In this document: positions 35,930 to 43,590 of the stretch, in pieces
Position numbering within the stretch: position 1 is the stretch's first letter
Layout of the letters: every line of letters begins with the position of its first letter
DNA from: Candidatus Berkelbacteria bacterium RIFCSPLOWO2_01_FULL_50_28
GTDB taxonomy: Bacteria; Patescibacteria; UBA1384; 2-12-FULL-50-11
Length of the DNA stretch: 64,000 bases
Reading direction: 5' to 3'
NCBI GenBank assembly: GCA_001774395.1
Contig: MEZX01000002.1
Span: 565,281-629,280, forward strand
Translations under genes and position numbers: made by a program
The notes under the pieces: generated by a model
Told to the model about the DNA's origin: nothing
Databases searched by the model: none
The model's input: only the letters and a program-made list of their open reading frames with translations

Positions 35930-36496
35930 ATGATCATTAGTATTGACTCGTCGAAAGCAGACGACCATGTTTCATCACTTGGCAACAGCCTCTCGATCAA
36001 GTTCCGCAATGAGGGCTACCTAGCCGAAGTTCTTGCTGACCCCACTGGGTCGGACAACACTAAGTCGGGACTCCCATCGACGATCGAATCGCTTCGCAGA
36101 AAATCCGGAATGGATCCGGTTACTTCGTACTTGCTGCTCCTGGCCGCTCGCAGCTCGATGCTTGACCACATCGAAGGAGTCAGGCAAGAGAAAGTCATTA
36201 TCTTGCTCGGCGGTCCGCTGAAATGGCGGCAAGATGAGGACGACATTCTCGACGCTCTTGGTGACAGTAAACGCCAAATCGGATGGTTGTTTAGAGCTTG
36301 GAACGACCTTGCTCAGCCGGTCTGGCCCGACCTGTGCGTGCACCTAATCTCGTCTAACAGAGATAGGTATGTCAACTTCAATACGATCTGCCGCCCCGCA
36401 ACCATCCTGGAATGCGGAACAGACGATCTCGAAGACTTGATGGTTCGGGTGTTCAAGTGGGTGCTAGAAGAGCAACACCAACCCGCCAGGACTTAG
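35930..36496 (+). CDS. Thymidylate-kinase-like protein without a P-loop
   Basis: 188 residues from the ATG at 35930, which has GAGGAGG 7 nt upstream. The layout follows thymidylate kinase: an opening strand (MIISIDSS), a helix, GYLAEVLADPTGSDN in place of ...TREPGGT, LLLLAARSSMLDHIEGVRQE in place of LLFAADRAQHVE..I, IILLGGPL where the DRY motif should be, and PDLCVHLISS for the PDLTLLLDV strand. The GxxGxGKS/T P-loop is missing (SSKADDHVSSLG) and so is DR(Y/F), so phosphotransfer is unlikely. The relationship is by eye. It forms its own unit with promoter, SD and terminator. Confidence 0.6.
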   Translation: MIISIDSSKADDHVSSLGNSLSIKFRNEGYLAEVLADPTGSDNTKSGLPSTIESLRRKSGMDPVTSYLLLLAARSSMLDHIEGVRQEKVIILLGGPLKWRQDEDDILDALGDSKRQIGWLFRAWNDLAQPVWPDLCVHLISSNRDRYVNFNTICRPATILECGTDDLEDLMVRVFKWVLEEQHQPART

Positions 36497-36516
36497 GTCG
36501 CCAGAGCAATTCTTGA

Positions 36517-36546
36517 ACCGCCGCTGGTTACTCAGCGGTGGTTTAT
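36517..36546 (+). terminator. Intrinsic terminator
   Basis: ACCGCCGCTG-6-CAGCGGTGGT (one wobble pair), then TTATTT. Confidence 0.75.
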
Positions 36547-37131
36547 TTATACCCCTAACTCGACGAAATGTTTTTCAATTACCGACCAGTCGAGATTCTC
36601 AAAAAATTTATCAATGTAATCTCGGCGCATAATTCCAAAATCTATAAAGTAGGCGTGTTCGTAGACATCCAGCGCCACCAGCGGCGTGCAGTTCCAGACT
36701 GGATAGGTGTTTTGGGTATCGCCAATGAAGTTGAATAACCTCTCCATTTTCCAATCCCAAGCTAACCAGGCCCAACCGCGACCGCCCATGCCCGTGGCTT
36801 TCAGATCTTTCTGCCAAGCTTCGAAACTACCGAAATCTTTTTCGATTTGCGCCAGCAGTTTGCCAGATGGTTTACCACCTTCACCCCCGAGATGTTCAAA
36901 ATAGATCTCGTGGTTTTTAATACCGTTCAGCGCAAAAGACAGCTCGACTTTGAGTGCCCTGACATCGCTGAAGGTTGGGTTGGCAGATTCCAAATCAACT
37001 TTCTGCAACTTTTCATCAATCTCGTTGAACTTTTTAACATAGCTTTCGTAGAGCTTGTAGTGCTCGGTCATCGTCCGCTCACTTATGCCGTTCAATTCTT
37101 TAATACTTTCGAATTTCTTTGCTTCGTACAT
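36547..37131 (-). CDS. Superoxide dismutase (Fe/Mn family)
   Basis: 194 residues. Converts superoxide to peroxide and oxygen. The metal ligands are visible in TMTEHYKLYESYV (first His), NHEIYFEHLGG (second His) and DVYEHAYFIDFG (Asp and third His); GGRGWAWLAW corresponds to the GSGWAWLV segment. Fe versus Mn use is not decided here. AAGGAGG lies only 3-4 nt before the ATG, which is tight. It points to contact with oxygen. Confidence 0.92.
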   Translation of the reverse strand: MYEAKKFESIKELNGISERTMTEHYKLYESYVKKFNEIDEKLQKVDLESANPTFSDVRALKVELSFALNGIKNHEIYFEHLGGEGGKPSGKLLAQIEKDFGSFEAWQKDLKATGMGGRGWAWLAWDWKMERLFNFIGDTQNTYPVWNCTPLVALDVYEHAYFIDFGIMRRDYIDKFFENLDWSVIEKHFVELGV

Positions 37132-37145
37132 TTACCTCCTTAATA

Positions 37146-37174
37146 TTGACTATTTACTAGCTTAGCATTAAACT
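37146..37174 (+). promoter_or_regulatory. Promoter of the 88-residue membrane orphan
   Basis: TTGACT, 17-nt spacer, TAAACT. Confidence 0.75.
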
Positions 37175-37216
37175 GCCATTAAATTGCTCTTTCTACCGAA
37201 CGAGCGGGAGGATCGC

Positions 37217-37483
37217 TTGAATAATGACACACCGCGTGGCGACACGGAAAACGGTTGGAACCCGGTTGTTGCCCAAGGCCCGGGTGAGCCAACCTTGCCG
37301 ATAGGGATTGGTTCGATGATCGATCTACCCAAAACCATCGCCGAGATCTACGACGACGAGGACCGACCCAATGACACATCGTCGAACGATCCAAGCGGCT
37401 GGCAGATGGCCACTGTACTCGTCGCAATGGCCGTACTTCTCTGGCTGGCCAACCTCAATGGTTGTGCGTTTACGTCCGGATAG
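37217..37483 (+). CDS. Small tail-anchored membrane protein
   Basis: 88 residues from a TTG codon at 37217, picked because GGGAGG lies 5 nt upstream. The first ~65 residues are polar and acidic (TIAEIYDDEDRPNDTSSNDP); a single membrane helix (WQMATVLVAMAVLLWLANLN) ends the protein, so it should be tail-anchored with the acidic part in the cytoplasm or outside. No family recognised. It has its own promoter and terminator. Confidence 0.65.
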   Translation: MNNDTPRGDTENGWNPVVAQGPGEPTLPIGIGSMIDLPKTIAEIYDDEDRPNDTSSNDPSGWQMATVLVAMAVLLWLANLNGCAFTSG

Positions 37484-37504
37484 GTTACCGCGACCCACAC
37501 TCCA

Positions 37505-37536
37505 AAGCTTCCCGTCAAACGGAAGCTCGCTTTTTT
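37505..37536 (+). terminator. Intrinsic terminator overlapping the end of the cysteine desulfurase gene
   Basis: AGCTTCC...GGAAGCT hairpin, then CGCTTTTTT. Confidence 0.75.
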
Positions 37537-38645
37537 AGCCGAGCAACTTCTGAGGTAATAAAACGGCAGTCAGCCGCTGTTGTGGCCCGGCCAAGAGAAA
37601 TCCTTACGGTGCGATTCATCTCCTCAGCAGACAGACCGATACTAGTTAAAACATGGGAGTCATTGAGCGATTTTGAGCTGCAGGCCGAACCAGCAGATAC
37701 AGCCACACCTGCGCGATCCAGCCAAGCGACGAGATTAGTTTCCGTGGTTGGTATAATTGCCGACAGATGGTTAGGCAGCCGTAGCCCATGCAATACGTTT
37801 ATGCGACAGCCGATTTCGCTTAATTTTGCTTGTAAACTATCGCGTAGCTGCCCAATTTGCTTGCAATCCTCGGATCTGCGCTTGGCAGTCATCTCGCAAG
37901 CTTTGGCTAGCCCAATAATTCCAGGGACGTTCTCCGTACCGCTACGCAGAGATTGCTGCTGACCACCGCCGTATAAAATTGGAAAGATGTTGACCCCTTT
38001 GCGCACATACAAAACGGCGATGCCCTTTGGCCCGTACATTTTTGAGCCGTTGAAGGATAGTAAATCAACGCCGAGTTTTTCGACATCTAGATCCAAAAAT
38101 GCCGCCGCCTGGCAAGCGTCGGTGTGGAAATACGCACCGTGTTTTTTGGTGATTTTGGAGAGCTCGGCGATATTTTGAATGACGCCGATTTCTGAATTAG
38201 CTAAATGAATCGAGACTAGGACAGTCTCTTTCGTCAGCGCTTTTTTGAGTTCGTCGACTTCAACCAAACCGTCCTTGGTCACCGGCAGATAGGTCATTTC
38301 CCAGCCGTCTTTGGCCAGCGCTCGACAGGCGTTTAAGACGCTGGGGTGTTCGATAGAGGAGGTAATTATATGTTGACCACTATTTTTGTTGGCCTTGGCC
38401 ACGCCGATGATGGCTAGATTATTACTTTCCGTCCCACCGCTAGTGAAAATTATTTCCTCCGGCTTGGAGTTTAGGAATTTAGCAATCGTTTGCGTCGATG
38501 TGATTATCGCATTATCAGCCGCGCGCCCAAAACTATGAACGCTCGATGCATTACCAAAAATTTCCGTCTGATACGGATCCATCGCATGTACAACGCGAGG
38601 ATCAGTCGGAGTAGCGGCAGCATAGTCAGCATAAACTCGTTTCAT
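37515..38645 (-). CDS. Cysteine desulfurase (NifS/IscS family)
   Basis: PLP enzyme that takes sulfur from cysteine for Fe-S clusters or tRNA thiolation, 376 residues. The PLP Lys is in SFNGSKMYGPKG (most have SxHKxxGPKG, so His is replaced by Ser), the PLP pocket has GGTESNN and IEHPSVLN, and the active Cys is in VSAGSACSSKS with the short loop of the NifS/IscS type I group. No scaffold gene (iscU or sufU) is beside it. On the minus strand TGG-TAGAAT lies 10 nt before the ATG, giving a leader of about 3 nt. Confidence 0.92.
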   Translation of the reverse strand: MKRVYADYAAATPTDPRVVHAMDPYQTEIFGNASSVHSFGRAADNAIITSTQTIAKFLNSKPEEIIFTSGGTESNNLAIIGVAKANKNSGQHIITSSIEHPSVLNACRALAKDGWEMTYLPVTKDGLVEVDELKKALTKETVLVSIHLANSEIGVIQNIAELSKITKKHGAYFHTDACQAAAFLDLDVEKLGVDLLSFNGSKMYGPKGIAVLYVRKGVNIFPILYGGGQQQSLRSGTENVPGIIGLAKACEMTAKRRSEDCKQIGQLRDSLQAKLSEIGCRINVLHGLRLPNHLSAIIPTTETNLVAWLDRAGVAVSAGSACSSKSLNDSHVLTSIGLSAEEMNRTVRISLGRATTAADCRFITSEVARLKKRASV

Positions 38646-38695
38646 ATATGGGCAAATTCTACCAGAGAAATCGTTACAGATATAGCCACAGGTGC

Positions 38696-38723
38696 TTGAC
38701 GTTCGTCGTAAGAATCATATAAT
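38696..38723 (+). promoter_or_regulatory. Promoter of the OPRT-like gene
   Basis: TTGACG, 16-nt spacer, TATAAT. Confidence 0.75.
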
Positions 38724-38759
38724 TACCGTTATCCACCAAGAAAGAGCAGGAGAATTACC

Positions 38760-39431
38760 GTGTCTATTTCGAACCCGGCGCCTAGCGCCACTAAGTACCT
38801 TTCAGTTGATGGCAATGTGGCTAATCTCATCCGCGAGCGGGGATACGTGATTAGCGGGGGTCATTTCGATATCGGGGGTGGCTTCCACAGCGAAAGCTGG
38901 GTCTACAAAGACCCAATGCTCGCTGACCCGCAAGTGCTTAAGGAACTCTGCCGGCCCATGGCATTTAAGCTCAGGAGCATGGAGTTTGAGCATGAAATGG
39001 AGAGAATTGACGCATTTGCCGGACGAGCCAATGGAGGCCTGGTTATCGCCTCCCAGTTGAGCGTGCACGCCAGAACGAGGACGGAGTGTTACTTCGCCGA
39101 GGAAACCCACCTCGGGCTCAAGTTTCGGCCGAGCTTCTCGGAGGCTCTCAAGGGAAAACGCGTGGTCGTCGCGGGTGTGGTCATCACTACCGGACGAACG
39201 ATCAGGGAAGTGGCTGACGAAGTCCGAAGACAAGGCGGCGAGGTTGTTGGAGCGGTGGCTTGGTTCAGACGGACGTTGACCGGCCCAGGCGACCTTGGTA
39301 ACGTTCCGTTCGTCCTAACGCTGAACCGCGACTGTCTGCAGACCTGGGCCGAACAGACTTGCCCACTTTGTGAGCAAGGCACGCCGCTCAGCAATGAGCA
39401 CGGCATCCACCTACCAGACAGGTTCTGCTGA
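38760..39431 (+). CDS. Orotate-phosphoribosyltransferase-like protein with altered PRPP loop
   Basis: 223 residues from GTG, with AGGAG 7 nt upstream. The fold order follows PyrE: GYVISGGHFDIGGGFHSE for the hood, YKDPMLADP, NGGLVIASQLSVH for the strand before the flexible loop, TECYFAEE, and VVVAGVVITTGRTIREV for the PRPP loop. C-terminal CPLCEQGTPL matches the end of some bacterial OPRTs. In an active enzyme the PRPP loop reads (V)xDDxxTTG or VEDVxTTG; here the two acids are Ala-Gly, which should weaken or abolish activity. Possibly a regulator or a sequence-diverged enzyme. Confidence 0.65.
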   Translation: MSISNPAPSATKYLSVDGNVANLIRERGYVISGGHFDIGGGFHSESWVYKDPMLADPQVLKELCRPMAFKLRSMEFEHEMERIDAFAGRANGGLVIASQLSVHARTRTECYFAEETHLGLKFRPSFSEALKGKRVVVAGVVITTGRTIREVADEVRRQGGEVVGAVAWFRRTLTGPGDLGNVPFVLTLNRDCLQTWAEQTCPLCEQGTPLSNEHGIHLPDRFC

Positions 39432-39453
39432 TCCCAGAACCAGTAGTCCCAAG

Positions 39454-39473
39454 CCCCTCCCACCCAGGAGGGG
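39454..39473 (+). terminator. Weak hairpin after the OPRT-like gene
   Basis: CCCCTCC-6-GGAGGGG without a good T tract; it could act on either strand. Confidence 0.45.
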
Positions 39474-39485
39474 AATTAATTACCC

Positions 39486-40181
39486 CTAAACACTTTCCGT
39501 AGACAGAACGGCGACCTCGGTTTTTCCGCGAAGTGTATTCTGAAAACGGTTGGCCTCGGCCACTGAGCCCAGAATTTTACCGTAATGCATCGGAATAGTT
39601 AGATCGGCCTCAATCATCTCAGCCGCCTTAATCGCCTCTTCTAGCGTCATCACAAACGTTCCGGAGATCGGCAGAAAAGCGACATCAATTTTTTTGACTG
39701 ACTCCATCTCCGGAATCATATCGGTGTCGCCGGCATGGTAAAAGCGCACATTTTTCGAGCCATCAACGGGAATCTCCACCACAAATCCTACGCCGCCCAA
39801 TTCTTTGGGATGAAACACTTCGGTTGGGGTGCGAAATTTATCGATGTTGTAGGCGGGAATCGCCCAGTAAGTTACCTTGTCGTCTTTTATCTTTTCCTCA
39901 CCTGCATAAGTTACCCACTGACTGCCGAATTCCTTCAGCTCTTCTTCGCAACAAGCTGGGGCAACGATTTTGGTTTTAGGGCCGAGAAGTTTACGAATCG
40001 AAGATGCGTCACAGTGATCGAAGTGGGAGTGCGAAACGAAGATGTAATCTACTGGAGCAACTTCGCCCTTCACGTCATACGGGTCAAAGGCGAAACTAAT
40101 GTTCTGTTCCTCGTTCTCAACCAAAAAACCGTCGTGACAGAGTGCGGTAATCTTAAAATTTTTGTAGTTCGTTTCGCGCAT
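39486..40181 (-). CDS. Metallo-beta-lactamase-fold hydrolase
   Basis: 231 residues. Metal-binding HxHxDH is present as SHSHFDHCD, with later ligands in FYHAGDTDMIPE and IPMHYG. It resembles the UlaG/YtkL group of MBL hydrolases, whose substrates vary. It is the last gene of the carbon-metabolism block and overlaps gap as TAATG, so it is translated with it. Substrate cannot be read from the sequence. Confidence 0.85.
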   Translation of the reverse strand: MRETNYKNFKITALCHDGFLVENEEQNISFAFDPYDVKGEVAPVDYIFVSHSHFDHCDASSIRKLLGPKTKIVAPACCEEELKEFGSQWVTYAGEEKIKDDKVTYWAIPAYNIDKFRTPTEVFHPKELGGVGFVVEIPVDGSKNVRFYHAGDTDMIPEMESVKKIDVAFLPISGTFVMTLEEAIKAAEMIEADLTIPMHYGKILGSVAEANRFQNTLRGKTEVAVLSTESV

Positions 40182-41179
40182 TATTTCCCCACGATTAGCG
40201 CTAATTCAACCAGACGGCAGGAGTAACCATATTCGTTATCGTACCACGCAACGACCTTGACCATGTCGCCGTCAACGACTTTGGTAAGTTCCAAATCGAC
40301 AATGGCCGATGCTGAATTGCCAACGATGTCGCTGGAGACAATAGGTTTATCGGTAACTTCCAGAATGCCGCGAAAGCGTGGTTCTTTGGCCGCTTCGCTC
40401 AACGCTTCGTTGACCTCCTCAACTGTCGTTTTCTTTTTGACGATAAATGTGATGTCGGACAGCGAGCCGACCGGCGTTGGAACACGGATTGCCAGGCCAT
40501 CGAATAAGCCCTTCAGTTCGGGAATGACTTCGGTGGTGGAAAGAGCGGCACCGGTGGTGGTGGGGACGATGTTTTCCGCCGCAGCACGGGCTCGTCGTAG
40601 ATCTTTGTGCGGTCCGTCCTGCAGATTCTGGTCAGCCGTGTAGGAATGGATGGTTGTCATCATCGCCTTCAATACGCCAAACTCGCGATTAATGACGGCC
40701 ACCACCGGCGTAATGCAATTGGTGGTACAGGATGCGTTGGAAATAATCGGGTCATCGGATTTTATATCGCCTTCGTTGACGGAAATAATATGAGTCGACA
40801 TTGATCCTTTCGGCGGTGCCGAGATAATCACCCGCTTGGCACCGGCGGTAATATGACCCATGGCCGTTTCTTTTTCGGTAAAAAACCCTGTGCATTCCAA
40901 CACGACATCGACTTCCAAATCTTTCCACGGCAATTTGGTCGGGTCTTTTTCGGCAAAGCTAGGAACCTTTTCGCCGTTGATAATTAAATGCTCACCGTCG
41001 GCATCAGCGGAGATTTCGCCCGACCATGTGCCGTAATTAGAATCGTACTTAAATAAATGCGCAAGTGTAGCGTCGTCGGTTAGGTCGTTGACTGCCACCA
41101 ATTTCGCGTCTTTCTTCTCCAATAAAATCTTGGCCGCTGTCCGCCCAATCCGCCCAAAACCATTGATGGCGATGTTCAT
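40181..41179 (-). CDS. gap: Glyceraldehyde-3-phosphate dehydrogenase
   Basis: Glycolytic enzyme, 332 residues, normal length. The NAD-binding start is MNIAINGFGRIGRTAAK, the catalytic Cys is in SNASCTTNCITPV, and the HSYTADQNLQDGPHKDLRRAR and WYDNEYGYSCR segments are typical. The ATG at 41179 is chosen to match the family start; in-frame ATGs further upstream lack homology. It provides the NADH that the D-2-hydroxyacid dehydrogenase of the same block could reoxidise. Confidence 0.97.
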   Translation of the reverse strand: MNIAINGFGRIGRTAAKILLEKKDAKLVAVNDLTDDATLAHLFKYDSNYGTWSGEISADADGEHLIINGEKVPSFAEKDPTKLPWKDLEVDVVLECTGFFTEKETAMGHITAGAKRVIISAPPKGSMSTHIISVNEGDIKSDDPIISNASCTTNCITPVVAVINREFGVLKAMMTTIHSYTADQNLQDGPHKDLRRARAAAENIVPTTTGAALSTTEVIPELKGLFDGLAIRVPTPVGSLSDITFIVKKKTTVEEVNEALSEAAKEPRFRGILEVTDKPIVSSDIVGNSASAIVDLELTKVVDGDMVKVVAWYDNEYGYSCRLVELALIVGK

Positions 41180-41220
41180 CTTTACCACCATACCACGCCT
41201 AAAAACTACCAGCAAAACCC

Positions 41221-41324
41221 TTGACTTTTCAGGGTAGGTGTGGTAGACTCCACCCATAACGTTTGGGTGCGACATAGCCAGCCCCCGAGCGCACTGCCAA
41301 GCGGCAGAAGCGGCGGGGGCTTTC
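41221..41324 (+). ncRNA. Candidate small RNA of about 70 nt
   Basis: A clean promoter (TTGACT at 41221, 17-nt spacer, TAGACT at 41244) is followed about 30 nt later by a terminator-like hairpin (AGCCCCCG at 41280-41287 with CGGGGGCT at 41314-41321, inner TGCC-AAGC-GGCA), then TTTC. The span between has no SD-supported frame. Transcription would run from about 41256 to 41324, divergent from gap. The short T tract is the weak point. Confidence 0.5.
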
Positions 41325-41350
41325 ACATACCCCAAGATTTTTGCAAACCC

Positions 41351-41407
41351 AACCTGAAGGGCTGTCCTTCTTCTGTACGGCGACAGGTAGAGGACAGGCC
41401 TTTACCT
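41351..41407. repeat. Palindromic repeat related to the one inside the PriA-like gene
   Basis: AACCTGAAGGGC followed by GTCCTTC, matching the priA-embedded element; the wider region also pairs as GGGCTGTCC / GGACAGGCC. Confidence 0.55.
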
Positions 41408-41422
41408 GTAAACTTTTTGTCA

Positions 41423-41451
41423 TTGACGACCGATTTTTAAGTTACTATGGT
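41423..41451 (+). promoter_or_regulatory. Promoter of the small coiled-coil gene
   Basis: TTGACG, 17-nt spacer, TATGGT, ending 7 nt before the ATG at 41459. Confidence 0.6.
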
Positions 41452-41458
41452 GGTAGAA

Positions 41459-41665
41459 ATGCTAGAGAAATCTGACTTACAACAAATTAGGGAGGTAATT
41501 TCCGAAGAGATTGCTCCGGTCAAAAAGAGTCTACACAGACTCGAAGTTGAGTCCAGAAAAACACGGAAAGATATCAATATGATAATTGGCGTGTTTGACG
41601 TAAAGGACAAAGAGCTCGAGACGAGAATCGAACGACTCGAAACGAAGGTTGGAATCGTCAACTAG
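41459..41665 (+). CDS. Small coiled-coil protein
   Basis: 68 residues, almost wholly charged heptad-like sequence (IREVISEEIAPVKKSLHRLE, then KELETRIERLETKVGIVN). The ATG at 41459 suits a leaderless start 7 nt after the -10 box; the ATG 12 nt earlier is an alternative. No signal peptide. The gene is convergent with fba and overlaps its last bases. Probably self-associating; partner unknown. Confidence 0.65.
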   Translation: MLEKSDLQQIREVISEEIAPVKKSLHRLEVESRKTRKDINMIIGVFDVKDKELETRIERLETKVGIVN

Positions 41666-42504
41666 GCCTTGTCGCTACTGCCGAACAAGCGGATGTGTTT
41701 GATAACTTCGTCGCGGATTTCGTCGCGCGAGGGGGCAAGCTCTTCGCGCGGGTCATAGATATCTGCATCCTTAAGTGTTCGGCGCAGTTCGCGGGTGAAG
41801 GCCAAGCGCAGATCGGTATCGATATTAATTTTGCAAATTCCTAAACTAATCGCCTCGCGAACAACTTTTTCGTCCGTACTAGACGCGCCGTGCAGAACTA
41901 ACGGCACGTCAACGGCCTTATTTATTTCAGCGAGTAGCTCTAAATCTAGCTTTTCGTGTGGCAGCGGCTTGCCATGCGTAGAGCCAATCGATACCGCAAA
42001 GGCGTCAACGTTAGTTTCACGCACAAATTGAGCGGCGCGTTTCGGATCGGTAAAATGACCGCGATTGCCATCGACATAGTCTTCCCGCCCTCCGATTTGA
42101 TCTTCTTCTGCTTCAACGGTCGCGCCAAGATGGTGGGCCTTAGAGACAAACTCTTTCACGAACTCAATTCGCTCATCTTTGGGCATTTTCGAGACATCAA
42201 GCATGACCGAGCTGAAACCAATTTTGAGCGAATCTTCGACCATAGGAAAATTTCGACCGTGATCAAAGTGAATACAAACAGGCACAACTGCCCGGTCGGC
42301 CAAAGTTTTGGCAACAGCAAAGGCTAAATCTAAGCCCATATAGTCAATGGTTTTTTCGCTAACTTGTAAAATAACCGGAGACTTTTCTTCCTCGCCGGCT
42401 TCAATAATTGCCATCGCCGATTCGAGCGTGGTCATATTGTAACCACCGACGGCATAGTGCTCGCGATCAGCTTTCTGCAGCATTGAACGCAAATTAACTA
42501 GCAT
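41662..42504 (-). CDS. fba: Class II fructose-bisphosphate aldolase
   Basis: Zn-dependent aldolase, 280 residues. The zinc and catalytic segments are CIHFDHGRNF (His-Asp-His), EAEEDQIGGREDY, SIGSTHGKP and LVLHGASSTD, followed by KINIDTDLR for the phosphate site. It interconverts fructose 1,6-bisphosphate with the triose phosphates and sits between the transketolase pair and gap. An AT-rich repeat separates it from transketolase, so it may have its own promoter. Confidence 0.95.
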   Translation of the reverse strand: MLVNLRSMLQKADREHYAVGGYNMTTLESAMAIIEAGEEEKSPVILQVSEKTIDYMGLDLAFAVAKTLADRAVVPVCIHFDHGRNFPMVEDSLKIGFSSVMLDVSKMPKDERIEFVKEFVSKAHHLGATVEAEEDQIGGREDYVDGNRGHFTDPKRAAQFVRETNVDAFAVSIGSTHGKPLPHEKLDLELLAEINKAVDVPLVLHGASSTDEKVVREAISLGICKINIDTDLRLAFTRELRRTLKDADIYDPREELAPSRDEIRDEVIKHIRLFGSSDKA

Positions 42505-42512
42505 GGTAAGTA

Positions 42513-42619
42513 ATTTTCAATTTACAATTTCTAATTTCCATTGAATTTCCAATGTTCCAATGTTTGAAAATTGATTCATTGAGAATTGATTGAAAATTGA
42601 TAAATGAAAATTGATAATT
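42513..42619. repeat. AT-rich direct repeats (GAAAATTGATTGAAAATTGA)
   Basis: Iterated AATTTCCA, GAAAATTGA and GAGAATTGA words between fba and the transketolase C-terminal gene; same family as 20230-20321 and 62098-62172. Confidence 0.65.
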
Positions 42620-42624
42620 CGTGT

Positions 42625-43590
42625 TCATTTTCTTTTGATTACTCTCTCCACTGCCTCAATAATGTGTTGGGTCGTCAGGCCGTAATGTTCCATCAACTCC
42701 TCCGGTTTGCCGGATTCGCCGAAAGTATCTTTGATGCCAACCCGTTCCAGTGGCACCGGGTAACTTTCAGCCAGAACTTCCGCAACCGCCCCGCCAAGAC
42801 CGCCGGCAATTTGGTGCTCCTCGGCTGTGACGATCGCTCCAGATTCCTTGGCCGCTTCGATTATTGCTTTGATATCGATCGGTTTTATGGTGTGAAGATT
42901 AATTACGCCAACCGACAATTTGCCGTCGAGTTTCTGGGCGGCTTCCAGCGCGAACGCTACCATCTGACCGCAAGCAATTATCGTTACATCGCTTCCCGCC
43001 AGGATTTGAGTAGCTCGCCCCAAAACAAACGGTGTTTCGTCAGTGGTCATAACAGGGGTTTTCTCGCGACCGAAGCGAATGTAGGACGGCCCGATGTGTT
43101 TGGCTAAGGCGATTGTGGCTTTTTTGGTTTCGATGGAATCCGCTGGCACAACGACCGTCATGTTTGGCAGGACTCGGGTGATCGCAATATCTTCCAAAGC
43201 CTGATGGGTAGCGCCATCCGGACCGACGGAAATACCTGCATGCGCCCCGACTACTTTAACGTTGGCTTTTGAATAGCATATGCTAACTCTTACTTGATCC
43301 CAATTCCGACCCGGTGAAAAGACCGCGTAAGAAGTTATGAACGGGATTTTCCCACTTAGAGCGAGCCCTGCCGCGACTCCAGCCATATTCTGCTCGGCTA
43401 CGCCCATCTCAATAAATCTCTCGGGAAAGTTTTCAGCAAATTTCTCAACCCTGGTGCTTTCTTTGAGATCACCCGTAAGCACAACGACGTCACCGTTCGT
43501 TTTTCCAAGACATACCAAACCTTCACCAAAACCGTCTCGCGGCGCGATTTGTTGTGTGAAATCCATGCTAATCGGTACCAAATACTTCAT
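42625..43590 (-). CDS. Transketolase, C-terminal subunit
   Basis: 321 residues, pyrimidine-binding and C-terminal domains of a split transketolase. The conserved ERFIEMGVAEQNMAGVAAGLA carries the catalytic Glu that activates thiamine diphosphate; VGAHAGISVGPDGATHQALED is also conserved. It overlaps the N-terminal subunit gene as TAATG, fitting 1:1 production. A DXP synthase is excluded by its length and by the paired transketolase-type N-terminal gene. Confidence 0.93.
   Translation of the reverse strand: MKYLVPISMDFTQQIAPRDGFGEGLVCLGKTNGDVVVLTGDLKESTRVEKFAENFPERFIEMGVAEQNMAGVAAGLALSGKIPFITSYAVFSPGRNWDQVRVSICYSKANVKVVGAHAGISVGPDGATHQALEDIAITRVLPNMTVVVPADSIETKKATIALAKHIGPSYIRFGREKTPVMTTDETPFVLGRATQILAGSDVTIIACGQMVAFALEAAQKLDGKLSVGVINLHTIKPIDIKAIIEAAKESGAIVTAEEHQIAGGLGGAVAEVLAESYPVPLERVGIKDTFGESGKPEELMEHYGLTTQHIIEAVERVIKRK

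Noticed and set aside
38802..39233. 143-codon minus-strand frame opposite the OPRT-like gene
   Set aside because: Antisense shadow without SD or promoter; the plus strand has promoter, SD and family similarity.
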